Shown here in pieces: positions 25,870-33,739 of a stretch of 64,000 nucleotides of DNA; position 1 is the first letter of the stretch, and each line of letters opens with the position of its first letter. The notes beneath the pieces were generated by a model. The model did not search any database. It saw only the letters and a list, made by a program, of their open reading frames with translations, and had not been told where the DNA came from. The stretch comes from Clostridium intestinale DSM 6191 (lineage in GTDB: Bacteria; Bacillota; Clostridia; Clostridiales; Clostridiaceae), in assembly GCF_900130055.1 (NCBI RefSeq), contig NZ_FQXU01000004.1, forward strand, positions 248,001 to 312,000. Reading direction: 5' to 3'. A program made the translations under genes and the position numbers.

Positions 25870-26065
25870 GGAATATATATAGCTATATATTTTGCTATAT
25901 ATCTATATAACTATATATAGTGTTTATGCGGCTTCAGGGCACTTTTTGGGTTAAGATTTTAATATTAATTGCCTTTTATGCATATAGTTTATTTATTCTG
26001 TGAACTTACATAAATCATCTTGAAGTAAAACTTATATTTCTTTTGCTTCACAATCTCCACTTAAA
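25870..26065. repeat. Duplicated AT-rich segment, copy B
   Basis: Counterpart of 23132-23275: the same TATATAGCTATATAT block, GCTTCAGGGCACTTTT, and TGCCTTTTATGCATA-AGTTTATTTATTCTG in the same order, with several indels. Confidence 0.7.
25998..26065 (-). pseudogene. Decayed DUF4926 gene, 3' part
   Basis: On the minus strand the sequence reads GDCEAKEI, an in-frame TAA, then VLLQDDLCKFTE and stop. This aligns with the end of the intact DUF4926 protein (EDGKVKAI-LVLGKDDMCKYAE). The N-terminal part is not recognisable. Confidence 0.6.
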
Positions 26066-26091
26066 TTGTCAACTCAGATCTGATAACAAAA

Positions 26092-26139
26092 AAATATATT
26101 TTACAGCTATCCTAATTGGAACAACAGTAAAATATATTT
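26092..26139 (-). terminator. Terminator after the BlaR1-like gene
   Basis: 13-bp inverted repeat (26092-26104 / 26127-26139) with T-rich tail on the minus strand, starting 13 bases after the stop of the M56 gene. Confidence 0.75.
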
Positions 26140-26151
26140 CTTATATAAATT

Positions 26152-27516
26152 TTATTTATTTCTATTTTCCATATATTTTTCTACATCATTTAAATCAAGT
26201 TCCCCCTTGTGGACTTTATTAACTACCTCATTCTCTGCTGTATACCAAAGTATTTTTCCTGTTTCTACTTCCATTTTTAATATAGCTCCTCTTGGAGTAA
26301 CAGTCTTTACTTCAACACCATCCTTATGTGATATTGTAACTTTATCTTGTAATATATACTCTGATTTTCCATCATAAGCTTTAATATTTTTTTCAAGTCC
26401 TTTTATGAATCCTTTAATAGACTCTTCTGAGGCATACGTTACATAATGTATTAAAGGACGTTCTCCATTGATATTTACATATGATTCTACTAGCTCTTCT
26501 TGATTTTCTATATTTGTTATCTGACTATTAGAAGTTTCATCATTAGTAACCGCTAATACTTTATTTGTATTTAATGTAAATAAGGTTCCTCCAATAACAG
26601 TTAGCGTTACTACTCCTGCCACTATTCCCTTTTTCTTAGATCTTAAATTTAACATATTCTCTACCCTCCTTTTTGTTATATTTACTTTTTTATTAGTTAA
26701 CTGTGATGACATTATAGAAAGCTTTAACGTATTTTTATATCTAGCAGATTTCACTAAAAGCATTGAATATTCTTTAATATCTTCTGTTTTAGAGTCATGA
26801 ATAACTTTCTCATCACAGGATAACTCACATTGTTCGTTAAAGAATTTTCTAAACAAATATATTAATGGATTGAACCAATAAATTGCTGTTCCTAATATCA
26901 TAAGAAGTTTTGTAATATTATCTTTTCTTTTAAAATGAATTAGCTCATGTCTAAATATTAAGCTTAATTCTTTATTTGAAAAGTCTTGCTTAGGTAATAT
27001 TATGGTAGCCCTAAATAGTCCTATTAAAGCTGGCGATGAAAGTCCATTTACTACTTCAACCTTTATATCTTTAGTTATACTTAAAGCTTTTCTTTCCTCA
27101 TTTAAAATTCCCTCAATTCTCTTGTCTGTTACACTTGCCATATTGTTTTTAATTTTAGAATAAAATTTTCCTTGAAAATAAGTATAGTATAATAAAACCG
27201 CTACTAATCCTATAATCCAAACCCACATTCCAATATAAGTGTAATCAATTGTATTTATATTTTTTACAGGAGCTTCAGTAAGATTATATATAACTTCATG
27301 ATAAGCAGTGTAACTTTTTTTGGTAAAATCAGCTATATTAACTTTAAGCTTAATGTTTATTAGTAAAAGCATCCTTGTAATAACTATAAGAGACAAAAGG
27401 TAATTGAATTTATGGCTATATTTAGATAAAAACTTATCTTTTGTAACTATTATTCCAGCAATTAATATACTTACTAACAAGCTTGTTCTTAAAACTTCTA
27501 AAAAAACCTCTCTCAT
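26152..27516 (-). CDS. M56 family (BlaR1/MecR1-like) membrane metallopeptidase
   Basis: 454 residues. Several N-terminal TM segments (about 8-24, 38-54, 93-112), a cytoplasmic zinc protease domain with HELIH at residues 190-194 and a further E in NEQCELSCDE, then a TM segment (near 300) and an external C-terminal domain of about 140 residues. That domain lacks the penicillin-binding SxxK/SxN/KTG set seen in true BlaR1, so the signal is probably not a beta-lactam. In this class the protease relays an external signal to inactivate the partner repressor. It starts 5 bases after the repressor stop. Confidence 0.88.
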   Translation of the reverse strand: MREVFLEVLRTSLLVSILIAGIIVTKDKFLSKYSHKFNYLLSLIVITRMLLLINIKLKVNIADFTKKSYTAYHEVIYNLTEAPVKNINTIDYTYIGMWVWIIGLVAVLLYYTYFQGKFYSKIKNNMASVTDKRIEGILNEERKALSITKDIKVEVVNGLSSPALIGLFRATIILPKQDFSNKELSLIFRHELIHFKRKDNITKLLMILGTAIYWFNPLIYLFRKFFNEQCELSCDEKVIHDSKTEDIKEYSMLLVKSARYKNTLKLSIMSSQLTNKKVNITKRRVENMLNLRSKKKGIVAGVVTLTVIGGTLFTLNTNKVLAVTNDETSNSQITNIENQEELVESYVNINGERPLIHYVTYASEESIKGFIKGLEKNIKAYDGKSEYILQDKVTISHKDGVEVKTVTPRGAILKMEVETGKILWYTAENEVVNKVHKGELDLNDVEKYMENRNK

Positions 27517-27521
27517 ATCAA

Positions 27522-27884
27522 TTACCTATTCTTTATCCATTTTTCAAGTTCATCTAAATCTTCATTAGTAATTTCATCACTCTCTTCTAAAGTTGATATA
27601 ATACTTTTTAAAGACTTTCCATGTAGATAACTAAAGAAATCTTTAGTTTCAAATTTTAAATAATCATTCTCCTCTACTATTGGGCTGTAATAGACTTGTT
27701 TTCCTATTTTCTCAGTTATAAGAAATTCTTTTTCCACAAGTCTTGATAGAGTTTTTGATGTGGTACTAAGCTTCCATTCTAAAGCTTCTTCCATATGTAT
27801 AGCTACATCTTTTGTAGATACCTGATCTTTTTTGCTCCAAATAAACTTCATTATCTGAAGCTCTGTTCTAGGCAGTTTCTTCAT
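27522..27884 (-). CDS. BlaI/MecI/CopY family repressor
   Basis: 120 residues. The N-terminal winged helix (LPRTELQIMKFIWSKKD..., then WKLSTTSKTLSRLVEKEFL) is followed by a dimerisation region. It should repress its own operon with the M56 sensor until the sensor triggers its removal. The start follows AAGGGATGATTATAAA. A perfect palindrome sits inside its promoter. Confidence 0.92.
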   Translation of the reverse strand: MKKLPRTELQIMKFIWSKKDQVSTKDVAIHMEEALEWKLSTTSKTLSRLVEKEFLITEKIGKQVYYSPIVEENDYLKFETKDFFSYLHGKSLKSIISTLEESDEITNEDLDELEKWIKNR

Positions 27885-27922
27885 TTTATAATCATCCCTT
27901 CTTCCATTATTAACCTAAATAA

Positions 27923-27951
27923 ATTATATACGACAATTGTCGTAGTGTCAA
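27923..27951 (-). promoter_or_regulatory. Promoter with BlaI-type operator in the spacer
   Basis: Minus-strand TTGACA (27946-27951), 17-base spacer and TATAAT (27923-27928). The spacer is almost filled by the perfect 16-bp palindrome TACGACAATTGTCGTA (27929-27944), so repressor binding would block polymerase directly. Confidence 0.9.
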
Positions 27952-28107
27952 TATAAATTTAGTATATTTTTACTGTAGAAGTATTTCTTAGCTCTATTAA
28001 ATCTTTTATCTTTTAAATTCTTTATATGCATTTTGGTTTTAACTATATAAAAATTAGGTTATAATTAACTAATAGAGGTTTAAAATAAACACTTGGAGGT
28101 GGTATAT

Positions 28108-28410
28108 CTGCTTAAACAAATAAACTTAAACAAAGAACTTTTAGAAGAAATAATTGATATATGTAAAAGACATGCCGAAATTGAAAAAGTAGTTTTATTT
28201 GGCTCTAGAGCAAGAGGAGATAATTCACCTAAAAGCGATATTGATTTGGCAATATATGCGAATTCTAACTTTTCAGATTTCATTGAAGATATGGAGAACA
28301 ATACTAGAACTCTATTAGAATTTGATTTTTCAAATATGCGTACAGTAAAGGATGAATTTTTTATTGAGCAAGTTAACAAAGAAGGGATTATTATATATGA
28401 GAAGTGTTGA
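28108..28410 (+). CDS. Minimal nucleotidyltransferase (MNT) of an MNT/HEPN pair
   Basis: About 100 residues. The active-site pattern is intact: GSRARG at residues 32-37 and D44-x-D46, with a later F-D-F acidic position. Such enzymes transfer AMP to a target, and in characterised MNT/HEPN toxin-antitoxin pairs the HEPN partner is modified and silenced. The start is uncertain: GGAGGTGG (28095-28102) points to a CTG at 28108, while TTG 28093 and GTG 28099 lie in or before the site. The stop overlaps the HEPN start by 14 bases, indicating translational coupling. Confidence 0.85.
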   Translation: MLKQINLNKELLEEIIDICKRHAEIEKVVLFGSRARGDNSPKSDIDLAIYANSNFSDFIEDMENNTRTLLEFDFSNMRTVKDEFFIEQVNKEGIIIYEKC

Positions 28411-28792
28411 TTTTAAATTTATAAATTTAAAAAAGGCCTATTCTAGGTTAAAAGAAGTAAGTGATATCTATGATGGAAAAAATGATATTATAAGAGATAG
28501 TTTAATACAAAGATTTGAATTCACCTATGAACTTACTCATAAAACCCTAAAAGAATTCATGAAATACTTAGGTGTAACATTAGAAAACTCATTTCCTCGT
28601 ACTATATTTAAAAAGGCTTTCGTAAACAACTTGATTTCTGATGATAAAGTTTGGATTAACTTATTGGAAGATAGGAATTTAACTTCTCATATTTATAACG
28701 AAAACATGGCTGATGAAATCGCAGATAGAATAGTTACTAAATATGTATCCGCTATTGAAGAATTGGTGGAAAACTTAGGAAATTTACTGTAG
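28397..28792 (+). CDS. HEPN-like nucleotidyltransferase substrate-binding protein (HI0074 type)
   Basis: 131 residues from ATG 28397, all-helical. The motif RNLTSH (R93, H98; R-x4-H) followed by IYNE matches HEPN proteins paired with MNT enzymes. In such pairs HEPN is either an RNase toxin or a structural partner of the nucleotidyltransferase. It overlaps the MNT gene and is followed by a terminator, so the two form a closed unit next to the DUF6323/DUF6179 module. Confidence 0.85.
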   Translation: MRSVDFKFINLKKAYSRLKEVSDIYDGKNDIIRDSLIQRFEFTYELTHKTLKEFMKYLGVTLENSFPRTIFKKAFVNNLISDDKVWINLLEDRNLTSHIYNENMADEIADRIVTKYVSAIEELVENLGNLL

Positions 28793-28800
28793 TACTTAAA

Positions 28801-28837
28801 GTGAAGGTAGCTCAGATTTATTGAGTTTAACCTTCAC
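28801..28837. terminator. Terminator between the MNT/HEPN pair and the convergent ATPase gene
   Basis: GTGAAGGT / ACCTTCAC arms (28801-28808, 28830-28837) with inner pairing CTCA/TGAG, followed by TTTTAACTTT. Confidence 0.78.
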
Positions 28838-28871
28838 TTTTAACTTTCAATAATTAATTATTAATATTCAG

Positions 28872-30143
28872 CTATAAAATCCTATACTTCTGCCCTTTGC
28901 TTCTTACATTCTCAGGTATAGTATAAGTTATAAGCTTCTTTTCTAACAACTTACATAATGATCTTTTTATATTTCCTGGTACATTTTCATATCCTAGATA
29001 TTCTGATATTTCTTTTTTTGATAAAGGCCCATCAGATAAAAGTTCTAATATCTGATCTTCAACTTTGCTTATGAAAATATCTTTTTGTTGTTTTTCATCA
29101 ACGTATAAGTCTTCATATTCACCATCAAAATAACAAGTGTTTTCATATAACTTAACTATAAAATAAGCTCTACTATCATCAGTTTCAAATACAGGCTCTG
29201 GTGAATTATTATCTTTCATGACTTTTATCATTTTGGCTAATCCAACAGCATTTCCATTTGCAAGTCCCAAACTTTCTAAATACTCACCTATTCTTCTATT
29301 TCTATAAATCCTAGCTGTGACTTCTCCTTTATCTATATCTTCCTTTTCTATAAACTTATCTGGACCAGGATAACTTACAACTACAATCTTTTCCTTATCT
29401 ATTCTCACTTCTATAGGGGTGTTTTGTGCGTAATTTCTATGATAAAAAGCATTTATTATGGCTTCTTTTATTGCTTTTAATGGATAGTTAAAAAATATCT
29501 CTCCATCTATATTTTTTGATTTTATTAGGTTATTCTCTATATACCTCAAAACAGCTTTTATTTGCTCATATATAGGCCCATGAAAAGTCTTTTCTATGAA
29601 GTCATCACAAGTTGTTCCAAGAAAATGAACTAATTCAAGTTGACAACCTGGAATGAATTTTTCTGGTCTATCAGAAAACATCAAAAGGCCTATATTCTTA
29701 GGTCTTAGTTCATCATCAATCATATCAAGATTTTTTAATAACTCTTCTTTTGAAAGTTTTGATGTCTCATCATATAGTTCATTTCCTGTATCATAAAGAT
29801 ATTCCTTAATTAAAGACAGTCTCATATCTTCAAAATTTGCATTTAAGTTTACTTCATCATCATTATCAATATTTATAGGATCTATTTTTTTGACTTTCTT
29901 AACTTCCTTATCTTTTTTATTTTTCTTAGTTTTCTCCTTATTGATTTCATTATCATAGTAGCTACATATAGCCTCATTTAATACACTGCTCATACCAATA
30001 TCCGGATCTTTATGAACCTTTATTATTTCTAATATTTTATGTGTTGTTTCTTCACTGAGATTGACATCAACTAAAAATGTATCTTCTAATTCATCATTTT
30101 CACTAGCCTTCACTGCAGCCTCAAGGCTTTCATATTTCTTCAT
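28872..30143 (-). CDS. Schlafen-regulator-like ATP-binding protein with altered N-terminus
   Basis: 423 residues from ATG 30143 (GGGAG 9 bases before). The middle and C-terminal parts match the ATP-binding proteins usually called putative transcriptional regulators: RPKNIGLLMF...FIPGCQLELVHF, then KEAIINAFYHRNY with PIEVRIDKEKIVVVSYPGP (GHKL-like ATPase half), YRNRRIGEYLESLGL, and a C-terminal winged helix (LLSDGPLSKKEISEYLGY). The expected N-terminal AlbA_2/Schlafen domain is not recognisable; instead there are about 95 residues of unknown fold and a Lys-rich linker (about 78-95). It is downstream of the DUF6179-like gene on the same strand, 68 bases away. Confidence 0.75.
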   Translation of the reverse strand: MKKYESLEAAVKASENDELEDTFLVDVNLSEETTHKILEIIKVHKDPDIGMSSVLNEAICSYYDNEINKEKTKKNKKDKEVKKVKKIDPINIDNDDEVNLNANFEDMRLSLIKEYLYDTGNELYDETSKLSKEELLKNLDMIDDELRPKNIGLLMFSDRPEKFIPGCQLELVHFLGTTCDDFIEKTFHGPIYEQIKAVLRYIENNLIKSKNIDGEIFFNYPLKAIKEAIINAFYHRNYAQNTPIEVRIDKEKIVVVSYPGPDKFIEKEDIDKGEVTARIYRNRRIGEYLESLGLANGNAVGLAKMIKVMKDNNSPEPVFETDDSRAYFIVKLYENTCYFDGEYEDLYVDEKQQKDIFISKVEDQILELLSDGPLSKKEISEYLGYENVPGNIKRSLCKLLEKKLITYTIPENVRSKGQKYRIL

Positions 30144-30211
30144 ACATATCAGCTCCCTATTTAAAAGTTCCATGTATTATATGAAAAAACTCTAGAAATG
30201 AATCCACCTTA

Positions 30212-31561
30212 TTAGACATTAACCCCTTTAGATAACTTCATTATTTCTTCTTTTCTTTTTGAATCAATAATATCTAGATATTGATGTAGCTTTTCATGCC
30301 ACTCTTTTTCACTTTCTGTACTATAATCATATTCATCATACTCATTAGATATTTCTTTTAAAAGTAAAGCTATTTCAAAATCATCTAATACCTTGAAGAG
30401 CTCTATAAACTCGTCTTCAAAAATACAATCAGCACCTAATACATCAACTAAATCCTTTAGGCTATGAAATTCTTCCCTAATTATCTCTATTTTTTCTTTC
30501 ACATCTTCACAATCTCTGATTTCTTCTGTTATTTCTTTGAATATACTGTTATCTAGGCTTTCCCCATCTTCATATTCAATAATGTCTTCAGATGATTTAT
30601 CTAAACTAAGAAATATCATTTCTAACCTATCATTCTCTAGACTGATTTTTATATATGGTATGAGCTTTTCTACAACTATTTTTATATATTCAATCATGTT
30701 TTGATTTTTAATAGATAAACTCTTGATTATCTTTTCTGTTCCATCATAAATACTTTTATTAAAATCATCAGATATTTCTAATTTATCCTTTAGATATATT
30801 CTATCACCTTCGCTGATATCTAATTTTGTTATTTCTTTTCCAGCTAATGAACACCCGAGTGAATTCGTGAGTACAAGGGTGAAGATATTAATAAGCAGAT
30901 GATGTGATTGAACATTAAACCCTTTTAGTAAAGCTTCTATATCTTCTTGTTTAAAATAAGAACAAAACTTATTTTCCATATCAATTTTTTTTAAGTAATC
31001 TTCTATATATTCAACTCCAACAAGTTTCATTTCATCATATCCAAGAGGGTAATCTATAGATCCTTGAGTTTCATGGGCCCCAAACCTAACATCATACTCC
31101 TTAAAAAACAAGGGAATTCCATACTCCAAAGTATCTACATAGGCATAATTTATAGTTTCAAGCCTTGTTTCATGTACCTGTTTTAATAGATTTTCACATT
31201 CTTTTACTTTTTCTTTGATTATCTCTTCTCCATCTTTAAATAGTTTCTTAATTTCAACTTGTTTCATGGCTCTTAGCTTAGCATTAACATGGGCCTCTTT
31301 TTTTAGTGATAGGCCTATTGTGTAATAAATAGATAACATGATTTTATCTGCAACCTCAACTCTTACTGATGAACTTTCGTTTCTAGTGTAATAACCTAGG
31401 GTTTCAGTTAAAATATTTAAAATCTGGAGTTGGATATTCTCTACCTCTTCTATGGTTAAAAATCTGTTTAAGTGCAAAACTTGTAGCAGAGATTGAAGAT
31501 AATGCTCATCATTTAATTGATTTTCAAGTAGATCTTCTTTATTAATAATCTTGTTGTTCAT
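30212..31561 (-). CDS. DUF6179-like protein
   Basis: 449 residues from ATG 31561, which overlaps the upstream gene by 20 bases. From memory it resembles DUF6179: YYTRNESSSVRVEVADKIMLS in the N-terminal third, FFKEYDVRFGAHETQGSIDYPL near residue 170, and LLINIFTLVLTNSLGCSLAG near 230. Mostly helical with an acidic C-terminal half; no membrane segments, Walker motifs or nuclease motifs seen. The function of the family is unknown. Overlap with the DUF6323-like gene implies coupled translation. Confidence 0.68.
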   Translation of the reverse strand: MNNKIINKEDLLENQLNDEHYLQSLLQVLHLNRFLTIEEVENIQLQILNILTETLGYYTRNESSSVRVEVADKIMLSIYYTIGLSLKKEAHVNAKLRAMKQVEIKKLFKDGEEIIKEKVKECENLLKQVHETRLETINYAYVDTLEYGIPLFFKEYDVRFGAHETQGSIDYPLGYDEMKLVGVEYIEDYLKKIDMENKFCSYFKQEDIEALLKGFNVQSHHLLINIFTLVLTNSLGCSLAGKEITKLDISEGDRIYLKDKLEISDDFNKSIYDGTEKIIKSLSIKNQNMIEYIKIVVEKLIPYIKISLENDRLEMIFLSLDKSSEDIIEYEDGESLDNSIFKEITEEIRDCEDVKEKIEIIREEFHSLKDLVDVLGADCIFEDEFIELFKVLDDFEIALLLKEISNEYDEYDYSTESEKEWHEKLHQYLDIIDSKRKEEIMKLSKGVNV

Positions 31562-32042
31562 CTTCCTCTTGGTCCTCCTCTTTATCATCAATCTTCAAGT
31601 AATCTTTTACTCCATATTTAATATTGTGGGCTATGGAATCTAAATACTTATCTCTTAGCTGTTCTAGCGAACCTTGACACTCATTGTCAAAATAACTTTT
31701 CATGATTTCTATTAATTCATCATCACCTACAAAATCTAAAGTTTCGTTTTTGTAATAATAAAAAATTTCTATAAGTTCATCTAAAGTCTCTAAATAGTTA
31801 TATTGAGAAATGTATGGTGAATCACAAAATACTTCTATGATATTTTTAATTATTGCTCCACCAAACTCAACTCTACCATTATTCCTTAAAGATTCGCTTC
31901 TTGTTCTTAATATGGTTTTTATGTCCTCATCAGAAAGTTTTAATCCATATTCTAGGGTTTCTTCATTAAAGGCTTTAATCTCCATAAAAGTCTGTTTAGT
32001 TACTACAGAATCAGAAATTTTCATAAGTTTATTTTCTTCCAT
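31542..32042 (-). CDS. DUF6323-like protein
   Basis: 166 residues after TAGGAGAGGATTTTT. The central block NEETLEYGLKLSDEDI, RSESLRNNGRVEFGGAIIKNII, FCDSPYISQYNYLETLDELIEIFYYYKNE and IEIMKSYFDNECQGSLEQL is, from memory, that of DUF6323, a family that often sits beside DUF6179. Helical and cytoplasmic, with an acidic tail. First gene of the three-gene module, bordered upstream by the IS element. Confidence 0.7.
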   Translation of the reverse strand: MEENKLMKISDSVVTKQTFMEIKAFNEETLEYGLKLSDEDIKTILRTRSESLRNNGRVEFGGAIIKNIIEVFCDSPYISQYNYLETLDELIEIFYYYKNETLDFVGDDELIEIMKSYFDNECQGSLEQLRDKYLDSIAHNIKYGVKDYLKIDDKEEDQEEDEQQDY

Positions 32043-32183
32043 AAAAATCCTCTCCTAAAATTTTATATTTTATTATTGACTTTTTGTTTTAAATATGTTA
32101 TTATTAAATTATATGTACTTTCATTGTTTCAAGTAACAATTTTACCACTGGCTCTATCTATAGTCAATGGTTTTTTTCGTTCA

Positions 32184-32230
32184 AAAAGACTGCTTCAATA
32201 AAGATTAAAAATCTTATTGCGCAGTCTTTT
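32184..32230. terminator. Terminator-like hairpin between the DUF6323 gene and the IS element
   Basis: AAAAGACTGC / GCAGTCTTTT arms (32184-32193, 32221-32230) with a second inner stem (AAGAT/ATCTT). T-runs lie on both sides. It lies outside the IS terminal repeats. Confidence 0.72.
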
Positions 32231-32311
32231 CTAATTAGAAATAAAGTTTCTATAACTATTGCTTCTCTTTCTAAATTTGTCGCTTTATGTCTGCTTTATC
32301 TTATACACTTA

Positions 32312-33682
32312 CCTAAACTTCTTACAACATTGTTGGAAATAAAAGTTGGTGGTATTAGGACTTATATTAAATCCCACAAGCACTCTCTTTATGGATATTT
32401 TCATTCCTTAAAATTTCACCCTTATAATTTACATTGCTAAAATCCGATACCTTCAGTTGCTTCTTACCTGTGATAAAATTTTTGAATAATACAAAACACT
32501 TATTAGATTCCTCTAAAACTAGAACAAACCAATTTATATAAAAACTTAAATATTTGCTCGCTACGTTATGAAAGTCCTTCAGAAACTGTTTGAACTCTCT
32601 CCCTCTTTTCCTAATTTTCAAATTATGCTTACCATCTTTATTTAAAATAACAATCTTTTTAAAATATTTTAAATTAAAACCCATTGATCCATCTATTTTA
32701 GCTTTAATATTATTGTCTTTTGCAAAATAAAAATAGGCCCAATTCCTTGGAGATGATATATAATCGCTTGTCTCATTAATTATTGGTTTTAAAATTTTAT
32801 TTAATATCTCTCTATTAATAGTTGATTTGCTAGATGGCTTTATGAATTTATTATCATATTTATCTTTACAATTTAAGATTATAATATTTTTTCTTTTAAG
32901 CCTTTGTCCATTTAGCATATATTCTTCTTTATCTATCCTTCTAAATAGAAAGTTCTTATTAAAAGTATGATTTCCCTTAAAACTTTCCTTGATTTTAACC
33001 TCATCCACTTCTATATTAAGGAGTTTTTTATTCATTATCTTAGTTCCGGCAACACTTAATATTTTATGCCTCCAATGAAAAGCTGTTTTTAAATCTATTT
33101 TTAAGGATTTAGCTATCTGTCTAAGAGTTGCCCTTTCCTCTATAAAAAACATATATTTAATCCATAAATCAATAGGTTTTTTGCTGTAACTTAAAGGTGA
33201 TCCTGTTATGTCAGAAAAAACTTTTCTACACTTTTTGCATCTATATCTTTGTATTCCCCTATTACTTTTTCCATATTTAATCACATTATCTGCACTTTTA
33301 CATATTGGACATGATTTATGATTATTGGGTTTAAACAGTTCTCCTACACTCTTAGCATACTCTTTTAAAAATAAATCTTTTTCAGCTATTTCCCTAGGTT
33401 TATTTTCTATAATTAAATTTGCAATGTTATCATAGTTCAAAGGATTCATCTCCTAAAAAATTAATCCTTTGAATTATTACCTTTTAAGTATATTTTAAAT
33501 CATTAATTTTCTTTTTCTTATAATTATCTTTTAAAACATTTTAATCTAGCTGGAGACTTTGTTGCAACCACTTAGTTATATACTACAGATAGATGATAAA
33601 AGGATCTTAATGTAACCACTTCGTGGTGTACTACAGAATATCAGAGCAACTTTTTATTCCAACAATGTTGTATGGGTTTGGG
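32312..33682. mobile_element. IS1595-like insertion sequence
   Basis: One transposase gene flanked by imperfect terminal inverted repeats: left 32312-32347 (CCTAAACTTCTTACAACATT...) and right 33647-33682 (complement CCCAAACCCATACAACATT...). They share TACAACATTGTTGGAA and AAAGTTG. No clear target duplication was found at these edges, so the outer bases are approximate. The transposase frame is intact, so the copy may still be functional. Confidence 0.72.
32367..33449 (-). CDS. IS1595-like transposase
   Basis: 360 residues. An N-terminal zinc ribbon (CPICKS near residue 42 and CKKC near 73), a DNA-binding segment (ERATLRQIAKSLKIDLKTAFHWRHKI), then the ISXO2-type catalytic domain beginning LNIEVDEVKIKESFKG. 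The usual catalytic acidic residues cannot all be assigned by eye. It starts after TTTTTTAGGAGATGAATCC. Complete in frame within its terminal repeats. Confidence 0.8.
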   Translation of the reverse strand: MNPLNYDNIANLIIENKPREIAEKDLFLKEYAKSVGELFKPNNHKSCPICKSADNVIKYGKSNRGIQRYRCKKCRKVFSDITGSPLSYSKKPIDLWIKYMFFIEERATLRQIAKSLKIDLKTAFHWRHKILSVAGTKIMNKKLLNIEVDEVKIKESFKGNHTFNKNFLFRRIDKEEYMLNGQRLKRKNIIILNCKDKYDNKFIKPSSKSTINREILNKILKPIINETSDYISSPRNWAYFYFAKDNNIKAKIDGSMGFNLKYFKKIVILNKDGKHNLKIRKRGREFKQFLKDFHNVASKYLSFYINWFVLVLEESNKCFVLFKNFITGKKQLKVSDFSNVNYKGEILRNENIHKESACGI

Positions 33683-33739
33683 ATAGTTCTCCAAAAGGTC
33701 TCAGCCAAAAATCGACATGACGGCATTATTTCTAAAGGC
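33450..33739. other. IS right end and spacer
   Basis: No gene. Contains two imperfect direct repeats of about 25 bases (AACCACTT-GT-TACTACAGA) at 33566 and 33614, 48 bases apart, just inside the right terminal repeat, and a short spacer before the ABC permease stop. Confidence 0.5.

Larger units (their letters stand above)
25145..26090. other. About 0.95 kb without an intact gene
   Basis: AT-rich and apparently decayed. It contains an orphan terminator-like hairpin (25391-25417), a minus-strand fragment that reads as coding (KNLIGSKSEGRPTFMSLSIK, near 25770-25855) but lacks a start, the second copy of the duplicated segment, and a decayed DUF4926 tail. This looks like the site of lost genes. 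Confidence 0.55.

Noticed and set aside
23132-26065. Duplicated AT-rich segments considered as CRISPR-like or attachment sites
   Set aside because: Only two copies, irregular, with indels and no spacer pattern; they are better explained as duplication of a gene module.
32304-33690. Eight-base target duplication at the IS1595-like element
   Set aside because: The 8 bases outside the presumed ends (TACACTTA and ATAGTTCT) do not match, so no duplication is claimed.
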